Notes under the pieces: model-generated | The model's database searches: none | What the model was told of the DNA's origin: nothing | Seen by the model: only the letters and a program-made list of their open reading frames with translations | Assembly: GCA_035936835.1 (NCBI GenBank) | Contig: DASYVT010000159.1 | Location: 1-64,000 of the forward strand | Source of the DNA: Candidatus Methylomirabilota bacterium | GTDB lineage: Bacteria > Methylomirabilota > Methylomirabilia > Rokubacteriales > CSP1-6 | DNA: 64,000 nucleotides | Reading direction: 5' to 3' | Shown: piece after piece, positions 53,001-61,610 of the stretch | Layout of the letters: every line of letters begins with the position of its first letter | Position numbering within the stretch: the stretch's first letter is position 1 | Made by a program: the position numbers and the translations under genes

Positions 53001-53454
53001 GCTGAACGCCCTGCGCCGGCAGATGGCGGCGGCACAGAGCACCGCCTGGCGCCGCGTGATGAGCGGCTGCATCCTCGCGTCGCTATACGGCGAGGCCGAG
53101 GCGTCGGCGCAAGGACTGGAGGTGCTGGCATCGCTGGGAGATCCGGATGGCGGCGGCTACTATGGCTCCGAGATCGCCCGGCTCGAGGGTGAGCTGCGAC
53201 GGCGGCTCGCGCCACATGTCCCCGAGGATGCCGCGCGCTGCTTCGAGCGGGCGATCGAGATGGCGCGTCGTCGGGACGCGAGGTCGTTCGAGCTGCGCGC
53301 CGCGACGAGCCTCGCCCGCCTGTGGCGCGACCAGGGCCGGCGCGAGGACGCGCGCCGTGCGCTCGCCGACGTCTACGGCTGGTTCACCGAGGGCTTCGAC
53401 ACCCAGGACCTCCGCGCGGCGAAGGCCCTGCTCGACGAGATCGCGTCGGGCTAG
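50035..53454 (+). CDS. class III nucleotide cyclase fused to AAA/TPR signalling module
   Basis: Multidomain protein of 1139 residues from TTG 50035 (GTG 50053 also possible). Two zinc ribbons come first (Cys10, 13, 24, 27 and 35, 38, 49, 52). A class III cyclase domain (about 95-280) has metal Asp107 in FADMKGST and Asp151 in VMGDGIMALFG; the usual transition-state Asn is His228 in VGQTTHLAAR. The AAA module has Walker A GEAGVGKS (328-335) and Walker B LLLLFEDLHWID. The rest is a long TPR-like region. Such proteins recur in Rokubacteria-like and other soil lineages; ligand and product are unknown. No gene is missing around it. Confidence 0.88.
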   Translation: MGEAILVTACPDCGHENASGQKFCGECGAGLASRCPTCGTVSPLGQKFCGDCGSAIAPGTAPAAAAPAAARFSSPHAYTPKHLAERILTSKTALEGERKQVTVLFADMKGSTELLADRDPEEARRILDPVLERMMEAVHRYEGTVNQVMGDGIMALFGAPLAHEDHAVRACYAALRMHEAIRRYTEDVRRTHGAEVQIRVGINSGDVVVRSVGSDLRMDYTAVGQTTHLAARMEQLAPAGTTRLTADTLRLAEEFVQVRPLGPIPVKGLAAPVEVFELTGASAVRTRLQASRARGFSRFVGRDGEMDQIRQAAAQARQGRGQLVAVVGEAGVGKSRLFYEFTHSHHVLGANGGGWRVLEASSVSYGKATPFLPLAELLRGYFRIDDRDDLRSVRAKVTGTLLTLDRALEEAVAPVLWILDALEPGAAFLGLEPPQRRRRAMESVKRALLRESQVQPLLLLFEDLHWIDTETQAVLDSLAESLGSAAVLLAVNYRPEYRHGWGSKTYYRQLRIDPLPPESADALLRALLGADPSTAPLAPLLIARTEGNPLFLEESVRTLVETGALAGEPGAYRLVRPAATIQMPATVQAILAARIDRLRPELKRLLQAAAVVGKDVPVALLAAVAEMADNALHPALGELQTAELLYEARLFPDIEYTFKHALTHEVAYNGVLQERRRALHATILERLERLHADRLAEHAEVLAHHAVRAAIPDKAVRYLREAGAKAVARSANREAVEFFERALALLAELPETRDTLSEALDLRIALGTPLIAVHGAPSPLVEASYLAALELVEGLDDAARRFTVLWGLWYVRYTRGDYGPAVEAGERLLAIATQGDDQGQLLEAHHTLWPTLVSMGEAKRALPHMERGVALYDRERHGSYALLYGGHDPGVCCRYYLALSQWALGYPEQALASAYEASRLAETLGHAFTSAIALWFATFVHYQRGDRPAAVASAERALALIETHGFAAWATDTVMLLHASRSGPEGVEPLNALRRQMAAAQSTAWRRVMSGCILASLYGEAEASAQGLEVLASLGDPDGGGYYGSEIARLEGELRRRLAPHVPEDAARCFERAIEMARRRDARSFELRAATSLARLWRDQGRREDARRALADVYGWFTEGFDTQDLRAAKALLDEIASG

Positions 53455-53590
53455 AGGCCCCGCCGGCTCAGTAGCTCCCGCCCAGCTTGCGGTGATCCCA
53501 GCTCGTCACCCTGCGTGAGACCCAAACGCGCACGTCGGCAGTGGTAGACTCCTCACCTGGCTCGGGAACCGCCTGGACCAAGGAGGCGAC

Positions 53591-54628
53591 ATGGCGACCA
53601 GGATCGGCATCATCGGGGCAGGGGCCATCGGCTCGATCGTCGGCGGCATGCTGACGAAGGCCGGCCACGACGTCACGCTCATCGAGCAGTGGCCGGAGCA
53701 CGTCGAGGCGATGAAACGCGTGGGCCTCCGGCTCTCGGGGACCTGCGGCGAGCACGTGGTTCCTGTCAAAGCGCTCCACATCCACGAGGTGCAGAGCCTT
53801 CGCGAGCCCTTCGACGCCATCTTCATCTCGGTCAAGAGCTATGACACCGAGTGGGCGACCGCGATGGCGGTGACTAATCTCCGCCGGCCGGACGGCGTGG
53901 TCGTGGACTTCCAGAATGGGATCAACGACGAGCGCGTAGCGGCGGTGGCGGGCAGGGAGCGGACGCTCGGCTGCGTCATCACGATTAGCGCGGGTATGTA
54001 CGAGCCGGGCCACGCGATCCGCACCGACAGAGGCGCCGTTGGCTTCAAGATCGGCGAGCACGACGGCAAGGACACGCAACGCGCACGGGAAATTGCGCTC
54101 ATCATGAACGACGTCGCGACCAGCAAGGTCACGACTAACCTCTGGGGCGAGCGCTGGTCCAAGCTGGCCGTCAACTGCATGGTCAATCCGATCTCGGGGC
54201 TGTCCGGTTTCGATTCCGCCGAAGCGCGGACCGACCGCGTGCCGCGACGCATCGCCGTCTTCACAGCGGCCGAGGTGATCCAGGTCGGGCGCGCGCGCGG
54301 GTACGAAGTCGAGCCCATCTACAGCATCGAGACCCAGCGCTTCGTGGACGCGACCCAGGGCAAGGGACTGGACGAAGTCGAGGCCGACATGGCGCGCGAC
54401 GCCAAGAGCCGGGTCGGCGGCCGGCCCTCCATGCTCCAGGACGTGATGAAGGGGCGCCGCACCGAGATCAACTATCTCAACGGCTACGTCGCCGAGCAGG
54501 GGCGGCAGGTCGCCGTGAAGACGCCGCTCAACGACAAGATCGTCGAGCTGGTCAACGCCCCCGGCGTAGGCCTCCTCAAGCCCGATCCGAAAAACCTCGA
54601 TCCGCTCTGGGCCCTCGTCCCACACTAG
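53591..54628 (+). CDS. 2-dehydropantoate 2-reductase family protein
   Basis: NADPH-dependent reductase-like protein of 345 residues. GIIGAGAIGSIVGGML is the nucleotide motif and WGERWSKLAVNCMVNPISGL carries the family Lys and Asn. Because it is about 40 residues longer than PanE and not near pan genes, a different keto-acid substrate is possible. ATG 53591 has AAGGAGG upstream. Confidence 0.8.
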   Translation: MATRIGIIGAGAIGSIVGGMLTKAGHDVTLIEQWPEHVEAMKRVGLRLSGTCGEHVVPVKALHIHEVQSLREPFDAIFISVKSYDTEWATAMAVTNLRRPDGVVVDFQNGINDERVAAVAGRERTLGCVITISAGMYEPGHAIRTDRGAVGFKIGEHDGKDTQRAREIALIMNDVATSKVTTNLWGERWSKLAVNCMVNPISGLSGFDSAEARTDRVPRRIAVFTAAEVIQVGRARGYEVEPIYSIETQRFVDATQGKGLDEVEADMARDAKSRVGGRPSMLQDVMKGRRTEINYLNGYVAEQGRQVAVKTPLNDKIVELVNAPGVGLLKPDPKNLDPLWALVPH

Positions 54629-54630
54629 AT

Positions 54631-54659
54631 TTGACGGCTACGACGGCTTGGGCTAGGCT
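54631..54659 (+). promoter_or_regulatory. promoter placed for a leaderless hydantoinase mRNA
   Basis: TTGACG (54631-54636) and TAGGCT (54654-54659) are 17 nt apart. The GTG start at 54666 begins 6 nt later, so transcription would begin at the start codon itself. Confidence 0.7.
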
Positions 54660-54665
54660 CGGCGC

Positions 54666-56096
54666 GTGCTCGACCTCGTGATCCGCGGCGGACGTGTCGT
54701 GACGCCCCAGGGCGTCGGCTCCTGGGACGTGGGCGTGCAGGACGGGCGCATCGCGGTGCTGGGCGCCCCCGGCACCATGCCCACGGAGGCCGCCCGGGTC
54801 ATAGACGCGACGGGCCTCATCGTCACGCCGGGCGGCGTCGAGCCCCATACGCACCTCGCTCACGCGATCATGTCGCATCCGGAGTCGCCGTCCATCACGC
54901 TTGGCCCCGAAGAGGACACGCGGGGCATGGCCTGTGGCGGCACCACGACCCACATTGATTTCTGCTACGTGCGGCCGGGCAGCGACATCATGCCGGTGCT
55001 CGAGCAGCGCGCCGCGCGGTGGAAGGGGCAGTCGCACGTGGATTACGCCTTCCACATCACCTTGGCGGGCGCGCTGCCGCTCCGCGTCTTCGAGCAGATC
55101 CCCGAGGCGATCCAGCAGGGGCACCCGTCCTTCAAGGTGTTCACGACCAACATCCTGCCGCCGCACCCCAAGCGCGCGGGCAACCGCCTCGACTTCGGGC
55201 GCATCGGCTTCGCCATGGAGAAAGTCGCCGCGCACGGCGGCATCATGGTCGTCCACGGCGAGGACGAGGACCTCGTCCAATTCAACTACGAGCGCTTCCG
55301 CGAGGAAGGCCGGATGGACGGGACGAACCTGCACCTCGTGCACAGCAAGCTCTCCGAGCTGCTGGCCTTCCGGCGCACGATCGCCCTGGCGAAAGCCAAC
55401 GATGCGGCAGTGTACTTCGTCCACACCTCGGCCAGGGAGGGCGTGGACGCGATCGGCGAGGCGCGATCCCTCGGCCTGCCGGTCTACGGGGAGACGCTCC
55501 ACCAGTACGCGTGCTTCAACGCCGAGTACTACAAGACGCCGCGCGGCTTCTGCTCCCACACCTATCCGTCGCTGAAGTTCCCCGAGGACCAGAAGGCGCT
55601 CTGGGACGGGCTCGTGCACGGCGGGCTCTCGACACTGGCGACCGACGAGTACCCCACGAGCCTCGAGCTCAAGCTCAGGGGGCGCACGATCGAGGATGTC
55701 ACGGGCGGCAACGTGGGCGCGGAAGCGCGCCTTGGCATCGGCTTCACGGAGGGCGTGGGCAAGCGCGGCATGACGCTCGAGCGCTTCGCCGACATCACGG
55801 CGACGAATGCCGCGCGAATATTTGGTCTCTACCCTCGCAAAGGCGTGATCGCGCCCGGCAGCGACGCCGACTTTGCCCTCATCGACCCCTCGATCAGGAA
55901 GACGCTCGCCAAGGACGACTTCCACGTGACGGACTACAGCCCGTGGGAAGGCTGGCAGGTGACGGGTTGGCCCGTCGTCACCATCCTGCGCGGCCACGTC
56001 ATCGCGGAGCGCGGCAAGCTTCTGGGCTCGACGTCCGACGGCCAGCTCCTGCTCCGCAAGCTCGATCCCCAGGTGTTGCAGCGCCCCATCTGCTGA
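54666..56096 (+). CDS. dihydropyrimidinase/hydantoinase-like amidohydrolase
   Basis: Zinc amidohydrolase of 476 residues from GTG 54666. Metal ligands are His61 and His63 in VEPHTHL, the carboxylated Lys157 in HPSFKVFTT, His197 in VVHGED and His in YFVHTSA; the catalytic Asp is in LATDEYPTS. It probably opens cyclic ureides such as dihydropyrimidines or hydantoins. It is followed by a MaoC-type hydratase and a CoA lyase gene, an unusual partnership. Confidence 0.88.
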   Translation: MLDLVIRGGRVVTPQGVGSWDVGVQDGRIAVLGAPGTMPTEAARVIDATGLIVTPGGVEPHTHLAHAIMSHPESPSITLGPEEDTRGMACGGTTTHIDFCYVRPGSDIMPVLEQRAARWKGQSHVDYAFHITLAGALPLRVFEQIPEAIQQGHPSFKVFTTNILPPHPKRAGNRLDFGRIGFAMEKVAAHGGIMVVHGEDEDLVQFNYERFREEGRMDGTNLHLVHSKLSELLAFRRTIALAKANDAAVYFVHTSAREGVDAIGEARSLGLPVYGETLHQYACFNAEYYKTPRGFCSHTYPSLKFPEDQKALWDGLVHGGLSTLATDEYPTSLELKLRGRTIEDVTGGNVGAEARLGIGFTEGVGKRGMTLERFADITATNAARIFGLYPRKGVIAPGSDADFALIDPSIRKTLAKDDFHVTDYSPWEGWQVTGWPVVTILRGHVIAERGKLLGSTSDGQLLLRKLDPQVLQRPIC

Positions 56097-56109
56097 CCGG
56101 AGGTTTCCC

Positions 56110-56562
56110 ATGGCCGGCAAGCACTTCGAAGAGCTCCTGGTCGGGCAGGTGTTCCAGCATCAGCCCGGCCGCACCGTCACCGAGGCCGACAACGTCTTTT
56201 TCTCGTGCCTCACCATGAACCCGCAGCCGCTGCACGTGGACTTCCACGCGGCGGCCAAGGCCGAGTTCGGCAAGCCGCTCGTCAACAGCCTCTTCACCCT
56301 GGGCGTGGCGGTGGGGCTGTCGGTGGGCGACACGACGCTCGGCACGACGGTGGGCAACCTCGGCTTCGAGAAGGTCGAGTTCCCCAAGCCCGTCTTTCAC
56401 GGCGACACCATCTATTCGGAGACCGAGGTGGTCGAGAAGCGGGACTCCAAGTCCCACCCCGAGTGGGGCATCGTCACCTTCGAGCACCGCGCCAAGAACC
56501 AGCACGGCGACCTCGTCATGCGCTGCCGGCGGGCGGCCATGATGCGCAGGACAAAAGGCTGA
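56110..56562 (+). CDS. MaoC-like acyl-CoA hydratase
   Basis: Hotdog-fold hydratase of 150 residues. [20 protein letters not shown]-type block with [12 protein letters not shown] holds the catalytic Asp and His. The pattern resembles mesaconyl-CoA or related enoyl-CoA hydratases. It begins 13 nt after the hydantoinase stop with GGAGG upstream and is followed by a CoA lyase after 2 nt. A substrate in the C4-C5 dicarboxylyl-CoA range is inferred. Confidence 0.82.
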   Translation: MAGKHFEELLVGQVFQHQPGRTVTEADNVFFSCLTMNPQPLHVDFHAAAKAEFGKPLVNSLFTLGVAVGLSVGDTTLGTTVGNLGFEKVEFPKPVFHGDTIYSETEVVEKRDSKSHPEWGIVTFEHRAKNQHGDLVMRCRRAAMMRRTKG

Positions 56563-56564
56563 GC

Positions 56565-57449
56565 GTGCGCCGCTCGCTCCACTTCGTCCCCGGCGGCCAG
56601 GAGAAGATGATCGCCAAGGCGTTGACGCTCCCCGCCGACGGGCTCATCCTCGACCTCGAGGATGCCGTGCCGCCGCAGCAAAAGCCCGCGACGCGGCCCA
56701 TCGTCCGCCGCTGGCTCGAGACGCTCGACTTCGGCGGTCGCGAGCGCTGGGTCAGGATGAATCCCATCTTCACCGAGCACGCCGTGCCCGACCTCGAGGA
56801 GACCATCACCGCCCGGCCGGACGGCTACCTCGTTCCCAAGCCGCGCACCGCTGACGACGTGAGGCGCATCGCGGCCCAGCTCGAGCGCCTCGAGGAAAAG
56901 CACGGGCTGCCGTTCGGGTCGACCAAGCTCATCCTGATCGCCACCGAGACGCCGCAGGGCCTGCTGAACATCGGCGAAATCACCGCAGCAAGTAATCGTA
57001 TCGTCGCCATCTCCTGGGGTATCGAGGACCTGTCGGCGGCCATGGGCCTGCCGCGCGTGCGCGACGACGCGGGGCGTTACCTGGACATCCCGCGCCACGC
57101 GCGCGTCATGTGCGCGGTCGCCGCGTCCGCCGCGGCAGTCGAAGCCCTCGACACCGTCTACACCGACATCCCCGACCTGGACGGCCTCCGCCGCGAGTGC
57201 CGCGATGGAGTCGCGATGGGCTTTAGCGGAAAGATGTCCATACACCCGAGCCAGATCGAGGTGATCAACCAGGAGTTCACGCCGTCCAAGGCCGAGGCTC
57301 TAGACGCGCTGGCCCTGATCGCGGCCTTCGAGGAGCACGCGAACAAGGGCGCCGGCGCCTTCTCTTGGAAGGGCCAGATGATGGACCAGCCGCATCTCAC
57401 GCGCGCGAAGAAAATCGCCGAGCGCGCGCGGCGGGCGGGCGTGATCTGA
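56565..57449 (+). CDS. HpcH/HpaI family CoA ester lyase (CitE/malyl-CoA lyase-like)
   Basis: Lyase of 294 residues from GTG 56565. RRSLHFVPGGQEKMIAKAL is the typical start; LILDLEDAVPPQQK and VRMNP hold the magnesium and CoA-binding positions, and MGFSGKMSIHPSQIEVIN is the CitE-like signature. It probably splits or forms malyl-CoA, methylmalyl-CoA or citramalyl-CoA. With the MaoC hydratase it could act on mesaconyl-CoA-type substrates. Confidence 0.84.
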   Translation: MRRSLHFVPGGQEKMIAKALTLPADGLILDLEDAVPPQQKPATRPIVRRWLETLDFGGRERWVRMNPIFTEHAVPDLEETITARPDGYLVPKPRTADDVRRIAAQLERLEEKHGLPFGSTKLILIATETPQGLLNIGEITAASNRIVAISWGIEDLSAAMGLPRVRDDAGRYLDIPRHARVMCAVAASAAAVEALDTVYTDIPDLDGLRRECRDGVAMGFSGKMSIHPSQIEVINQEFTPSKAEALDALALIAAFEEHANKGAGAFSWKGQMMDQPHLTRAKKIAERARRAGVI

Positions 57450-57478
57450 AGCGCGGCCTCACGCCGCGCCGCGCCGCC

Positions 57479-59035
57479 GTGGCCATGGCGGCGCTCCTCA
57501 TCGCGAGCGCCATCGTCTTCGCCCTGCCGCTCGGCCGCCGCCCGCTCGACAACCAGGACGAGGCGCGCTACAGCCTGCTGGCGCGGAAGGCCGTCGAGGG
57601 CGGCTACTGGATCCTGCCTCGCGTCCGCGGCGAGGTCTACCTCAACAAGCCGCCGCTCTACTTCTGGACGGTGGCCGTCTTCGCGCTGCCTTGGGGAGTC
57701 GTCACCGATGCGAATGCGCCCATCGCCTCGGTCGCCTCGGCGCTGGCGGGCCTCCTCGCCGTCTTTGCCATCGGACGCCTGCTGTGGGGCGCGCCCGCGG
57801 GGCTGGCCGCCGCGCTCATTCTCGCCACGAGCCCCTTCTACTTCTTCATGGCGCACCAAGTCCTGACCGACATGATGCTCACGGCCTGGATGAGCTGGGC
57901 GCTCTACTTCTATCTGGCCGCCGGCCGCGCGGCGAATCCGCTCCGGCCGCTCCTCGGCTTCTACCTTTGCGTTGCGGGCGCGCTCGCGAGCAAGGGGCCG
58001 GCCGCGCTCATGGCGCTCGTGGCTGTCGTGGCGGCGACCCTGGCCGCGGACGGCTTCCGCGGGCTCAAGCGCCTGAAGCTGCCGCTGGGTCTCGCCCTCA
58101 TCGCGCTGACGGCGCTGCCCTGGCTCCTGCCCTATCTCTTTCAGCGCGAGCGGAGCTACGGTCGGGCCGTGGTGATGACGGACTATCTCGGCTGGTATTT
58201 CAGGAGCGCCGTCGCCTCACGGCTGGAGGCGGTGGCGGGGCACCTCGCGCGCTTCCTGCCGTGGGGCTTCTTCATCCTTCCCGCGGGATTGTGGTGGGTT
58301 CGCGAGCGCGATGCCCATCGGCAAAGACTGCTGGTCTGGGCGGCGACGCTGATCGTGCTCCTGAGCCTCTCGGGAGAGCAGCGGGCCCGCTACTTCCTTC
58401 CGCTGTGGCCCGTCTTCGCGCTTCTGGTCGCCGACTTCTTCGTGGGGGCCGCCGAGCGGGCCCGGGGGGTGGTGACGGGGGCGGCCGTGGTCTATCTCAT
58501 ATTAATGATGGGGGTGGGCGCCTACGTGCTCTGGGGCACGGCCTCGGGTCCGGACGCGGTTTTCCTTCCGGTCGCCTCGTGGGAGCGCTATGTCGTGGCC
58601 GGAGCGCTCGTCGCGGGCTCGGCGCTCGCGCTGCTCAGCCTGCGGGTGGATCACAGCGGCCTGGCGGCGTCGGCCTGGATCGCGATGGGCCTCGGCATAG
58701 CGTTGGCCGTGACGGCGCACGGCTACCCGCCCCGTTTCGCCAAGGACCACGACTACCCCGGAATCGCCCGGCGCATCACACCTCTTCTCGATCCGGCGCA
58801 GCCGCTGCTGGCCTATCCCGACGCCAACCTCGCCTGGGATTTCTATCTGCGCAGTCCCGTGAGCGAGGTGAGGAGCGAAGGCGAGGCCACAGCGCTCCTC
58901 GCCGCCCAGCCCAAGGCGCGGCTCCTGATCCGCGCGGAAGACTGGCAGCGGCTCAAGCCCCAGGCCGACGCCGGCTGGAAGGTGCTCGACGAAGGGCAGG
59001 TCGGCCGCCGCCGCTTCGTGCTGCTGGGCAGCTAA
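57479..59035 (+). CDS. ArnT-like family 39 glycosyltransferase
   Basis: Polytopic membrane transferase of about 518 residues from GTG 57479 (ATG 57485 also possible). RRPLDNQDEARYSLLARKAV carries the DEARY motif and YLNKPPLYFWTVAVFAL the following loop typical of ArnT/GT39 enzymes. About 10 membrane segments follow, with a small C-terminal soluble part. It uses a polyprenyl-phosphate sugar to modify lipid A, protein or another envelope acceptor. Donor and acceptor are not known. Confidence 0.85.
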   Translation: MAMAALLIASAIVFALPLGRRPLDNQDEARYSLLARKAVEGGYWILPRVRGEVYLNKPPLYFWTVAVFALPWGVVTDANAPIASVASALAGLLAVFAIGRLLWGAPAGLAAALILATSPFYFFMAHQVLTDMMLTAWMSWALYFYLAAGRAANPLRPLLGFYLCVAGALASKGPAALMALVAVVAATLAADGFRGLKRLKLPLGLALIALTALPWLLPYLFQRERSYGRAVVMTDYLGWYFRSAVASRLEAVAGHLARFLPWGFFILPAGLWWVRERDAHRQRLLVWAATLIVLLSLSGEQRARYFLPLWPVFALLVADFFVGAAERARGVVTGAAVVYLILMMGVGAYVLWGTASGPDAVFLPVASWERYVVAGALVAGSALALLSLRVDHSGLAASAWIAMGLGIALAVTAHGYPPRFAKDHDYPGIARRITPLLDPAQPLLAYPDANLAWDFYLRSPVSEVRSEGEATALLAAQPKARLLIRAEDWQRLKPQADAGWKVLDEGQVGRRRFVLLGS

Positions 59036-59052
59036 CGGACAAGGAGATCGGC

Positions 59053-59586
59053 ATGGAATTCCAGCTTCGAAAGATCGGACACGTCGTGCTCAATGTCAGC
59101 GACCTCGACGCCTCGGTGCGCTTCTACCAAGAGGTGCTCGGCCTGCGCGTCACGGACCGCTATCCCGACAGCATGGTGCCCGGGAGCATGGTCTTTCTCT
59201 GTGTGAGCGGCGACCATCACGGGGTGGCGCTCGTGGGGGGCGGCAGGAAAGCCGAGGGAGACCGGGAGGCGACCAAGGCCGCGGGCGGCAGCCTCAACCA
59301 CTTCGCCTTCGAGGTGGGATCCCTCGACGAGGTGTTCCGCGCCCGCGCGTGGCTACGAAAGCATGGCGTGCCCATTGTCTTCGAGGGCCGGCGCCGCGCG
59401 GGCTGTCAGATCGCCGTGGAGTTCACGGACCCAGACGGCAATAACCTCGAGATCTACTGGAACATCGACCAGATCGGCACCGACGGCCACGTCCGCCCCG
59501 CGAGCCAGTGGCGCCAGGCGCGTTCCCTCGAAGACGCCGTCGCCAATCCCGTGGAAGGCCAGACCCTCCCGACGTCGTTCCGATAG
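59053..59586 (+). CDS. VOC family protein (glyoxalase/extradiol dioxygenase-like)
   Basis: Metal-binding fold protein of 177 residues from ATG 59053, which has AAGGAG upstream. RKIGHVVLNVSDLDASVRFY and LNHFAFEVGSLDEV give the metal His residues, and FTDPDGNNLEIYWNIDQ the Glu. This is the pattern of catechol-dioxygenase-like VOC proteins; the substrate is unknown. It is followed by a repeat region. Confidence 0.8.
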   Translation: MEFQLRKIGHVVLNVSDLDASVRFYQEVLGLRVTDRYPDSMVPGSMVFLCVSGDHHGVALVGGGRKAEGDREATKAAGGSLNHFAFEVGSLDEVFRARAWLRKHGVPIVFEGRRRAGCQIAVEFTDPDGNNLEIYWNIDQIGTDGHVRPASQWRQARSLEDAVANPVEGQTLPTSFR

Positions 59587-59615
59587 GTCGGGCTGGGCCA
59601 ACTCGCAGGCGGCTC

Positions 59616-59763
59616 AAAAAGGTCCAGATGCGAGGCGGCGCCCCGCGGCGAAGGCCGTCGAGAAGGGTCCAGATGCGAGGCGGCGCCCGAAGGCCGCAGG
59701 CGAGGCGTAGTTTCTCTACGTTGAGCCCGCGGCCGAGGGCGCCAACGAAGCAGATGGGCCCTT
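59616..59763. repeat. type 2 palindromic element with a partial second copy
   Basis: GGTCCAGATGCGAGGCGGCG occurs at 59621 and again at 59666. The second copy begins a 101-nt imperfect palindrome (59663-59763): AAGGGTCC pairs with GGGCCCTT, GGCGCCC with GGGCGCC, GGCCGCAGGC with GCCCGCGGCC, and CGTAG (59706-59710) with CTACG (59716-59720) around TTTCT. It would form a very long hairpin. It lies between the convergent VOC and alcohol dehydrogenase genes. Confidence 0.85.
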
Positions 59764-59783
59764 ATCGGCGGCCTGCGAGCCTG

Positions 59784-60860
59784 CTAGAACATCATTACCG
59801 AGCGCGCCACTTCGCCCGCCTTCATGGCGCGGAAGAACTCGTTCACGTCTTCAAGCTTGCCCCGGCGCGTGATCATCTCGTCCAGCTTGAGGCGGCCCTG
59901 CCGGTACAGCTCGATGTAGCGCGGCATGTCCACCTTGAAGCGGTTCGACCCCATGCTGCAGCCCTGGATCTTCTTCTCGCGGAGGAACATGTAGCCGTCG
60001 AGCTCGACCTTTTCTCCCATCGGGATCATGCCCACGACGGTGGCGGTGCCGCCCGGCCGGATGCAATCGAAGCACTGCTCGGCGGCGATCTTGAGGCCGA
60101 TGCACTCGAACGAGTAGTCCACCCCGCCGTTCGTCAACGCGCGGATGGCCTGCACGGGATCGCCTGATTTGGCGTTGACCCCGTGGGTGGCGCCCAGCTC
60201 GCGCGCCGTGGCGAGCTTGGCCTCGACCGTGTCCACGGCGATGATCATGCGCGCCCCGGCGATGCGCGCGCCCTGGATCGCTGCGAGCCCGACGCCGCCG
60301 GCGCCGAAGACCGCGACGGTCGATCCCGCCTCGATCCGCGCGGTGTTCAGCACCGCGCCGACGCCCGTGGTGACGCCGCAACCGATCAAGGCGGCGCGGT
60401 CCAGCGGCATCGTGTCGTCGATCTTCACGAGCGCGTTCTCGTGCACCAGCATCTTCTCCGCGTAGGCGGACAGGTTGGCGAACTGGTTGACGGGCTGGCC
60501 CTTCCAGGAGAGCTTGGGCGGATCCGTCTTGGCGCGGACGGGTCGGGTCTGGCAGAGGTGTGTCCTGCCGGTGAGGCAGTAGTCGCAGTGCCCGCAGAAG
60601 ACCGAGAGACACGCGATGACGTGGTCGCCCGGCTTGAACTCGCTGACCTGGAGGCCGACCTCCTCGACGATGCCGGCTGCCTCGTGGCCGAGAATGGCGG
60701 GCGTCGGGAACGGGTAATAGCCGTCCACGAAGTGCAGGTCGCTATGGCAGACCCCCGAGGCGACGACACGCACCAGCACCTCGCGGCCGATGGGCTTGTC
60801 GATGTCCACTTCCTCGATCGTCAGCGGCTGATGCGGACCATGGAATACGGCAGCCTTCAT
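59784..60860 (-). CDS. zinc-dependent alcohol dehydrogenase
   Basis: Medium-chain dehydrogenase of 358 residues from ATG 60860, with GGAGGA upstream. The catalytic zinc site is seen in SGVCHSDLHFVDG and ILGHEAAG, the structural zinc site in FCGHCDYCLTGRTHLC, and the NAD motif in AVFGAGGVGLAAIQGA. The sequence looks like the NDMA-dependent/Rxyl-type branch as recalled. It probably oxidises alcohols in an unknown pathway. Confidence 0.88.
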   Translation of the reverse strand: MKAAVFHGPHQPLTIEEVDIDKPIGREVLVRVVASGVCHSDLHFVDGYYPFPTPAILGHEAAGIVEEVGLQVSEFKPGDHVIACLSVFCGHCDYCLTGRTHLCQTRPVRAKTDPPKLSWKGQPVNQFANLSAYAEKMLVHENALVKIDDTMPLDRAALIGCGVTTGVGAVLNTARIEAGSTVAVFGAGGVGLAAIQGARIAGARMIIAVDTVEAKLATARELGATHGVNAKSGDPVQAIRALTNGGVDYSFECIGLKIAAEQCFDCIRPGGTATVVGMIPMGEKVELDGYMFLREKKIQGCSMGSNRFKVDMPRYIELYRQGRLKLDEMITRRGKLEDVNEFFRAMKAGEVARSVMMF

Positions 60861-60977
60861 ATCGTCCTCCTCTATCGGTCTAGTGGGATCCGGGCGGCGT
60901 GCAGGCACAGACATTGCGCCGCCTCGCCCGAGGTGTCAAGGCCCCCAAGGTTCTCGAGTCGGTCCTCGAGCACGTCG

Positions 60978-61592
60978 TCAGACCGCGCCGGAATCGGAGA
61001 GCGTCCGCGTGGCGGGGTCATCGAGATGGGCGATGCAGTTGAGCAGCCGCACCCGCCACGGCGCCGGATGGTCTACGACGGTGAGCGCTGTATTCTCCCA
61101 GCGTACCGGGACCTCCTGGCCCTCCGGCAGGATCAAGTGTCTTGCGGCCAGGGAGCGGCAGACGAGCCCGTGCGTCACAACCGCAAGATGCCCGCCGGTC
61201 GCGGTGGCGGCCTCCTGCACGAGCGCCCAGGCGCGATCGACGCGCGCGTGGAAGACTTCCCAGGTCTCGCCGTTCGGCGGCGCGTAGTCCGGCGCGAACA
61301 TGTCGAAGCCGAGCTCCGCGTAGGGCGTGCCCCGGAGATCGCCGAAGCTGCGCTCCTGCAGCAGAGGGTCGTAGCTGATGGGCGCGCCCGTCACGCGCTG
61401 AAGATGCTCGGCCGTCGTCGCGGCACGGGCGAAATCGCTCGAGAGGATGGCGGCGATGCCCTCCGCCTCGAGACGGCGGGCGAGGCGCTCGGCTTGGGCG
61501 ACGCCGCGGGGAGAGAGCGGGTTGTCGGGCAACTGAACGGTGCGCGAGGCGTTGCCGAGCGTCTCGCCGTGACGGATCAGGAAGATCGCCAT
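60978..61592 (-). CDS. histidine phosphatase family protein
   Basis: Phosphoglycerate-mutase-like protein of 204 residues. The catalytic His is in IFLIRHGETLGN and the second in LAVVTHGLVCRSL; Glu in LQERSFGDLRG is the proton donor. It may be a phosphoglycerate mutase-like or alpha-ribazole phosphatase-like enzyme; the substrate is unknown. It follows the CoA-transferase gene by 18 nt on the same strand. Confidence 0.85.
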   Translation of the reverse strand: MAIFLIRHGETLGNASRTVQLPDNPLSPRGVAQAERLARRLEAEGIAAILSSDFARAATTAEHLQRVTGAPISYDPLLQERSFGDLRGTPYAELGFDMFAPDYAPPNGETWEVFHARVDRAWALVQEAATATGGHLAVVTHGLVCRSLAARHLILPEGQEVPVRWENTALTVVDHPAPWRVRLLNCIAHLDDPATRTLSDSGAV

Positions 61593-61610
61593 CCGGGAGC
61601 TGGAGACGGC

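Noticed and set aside
53455-53590. Promoter for the ketopantoate reductase-like gene at TAGACT near 53546
   Set aside because: A -10-like word is present but no acceptable -35 lies at 16-19 nt, so it was not annotated.
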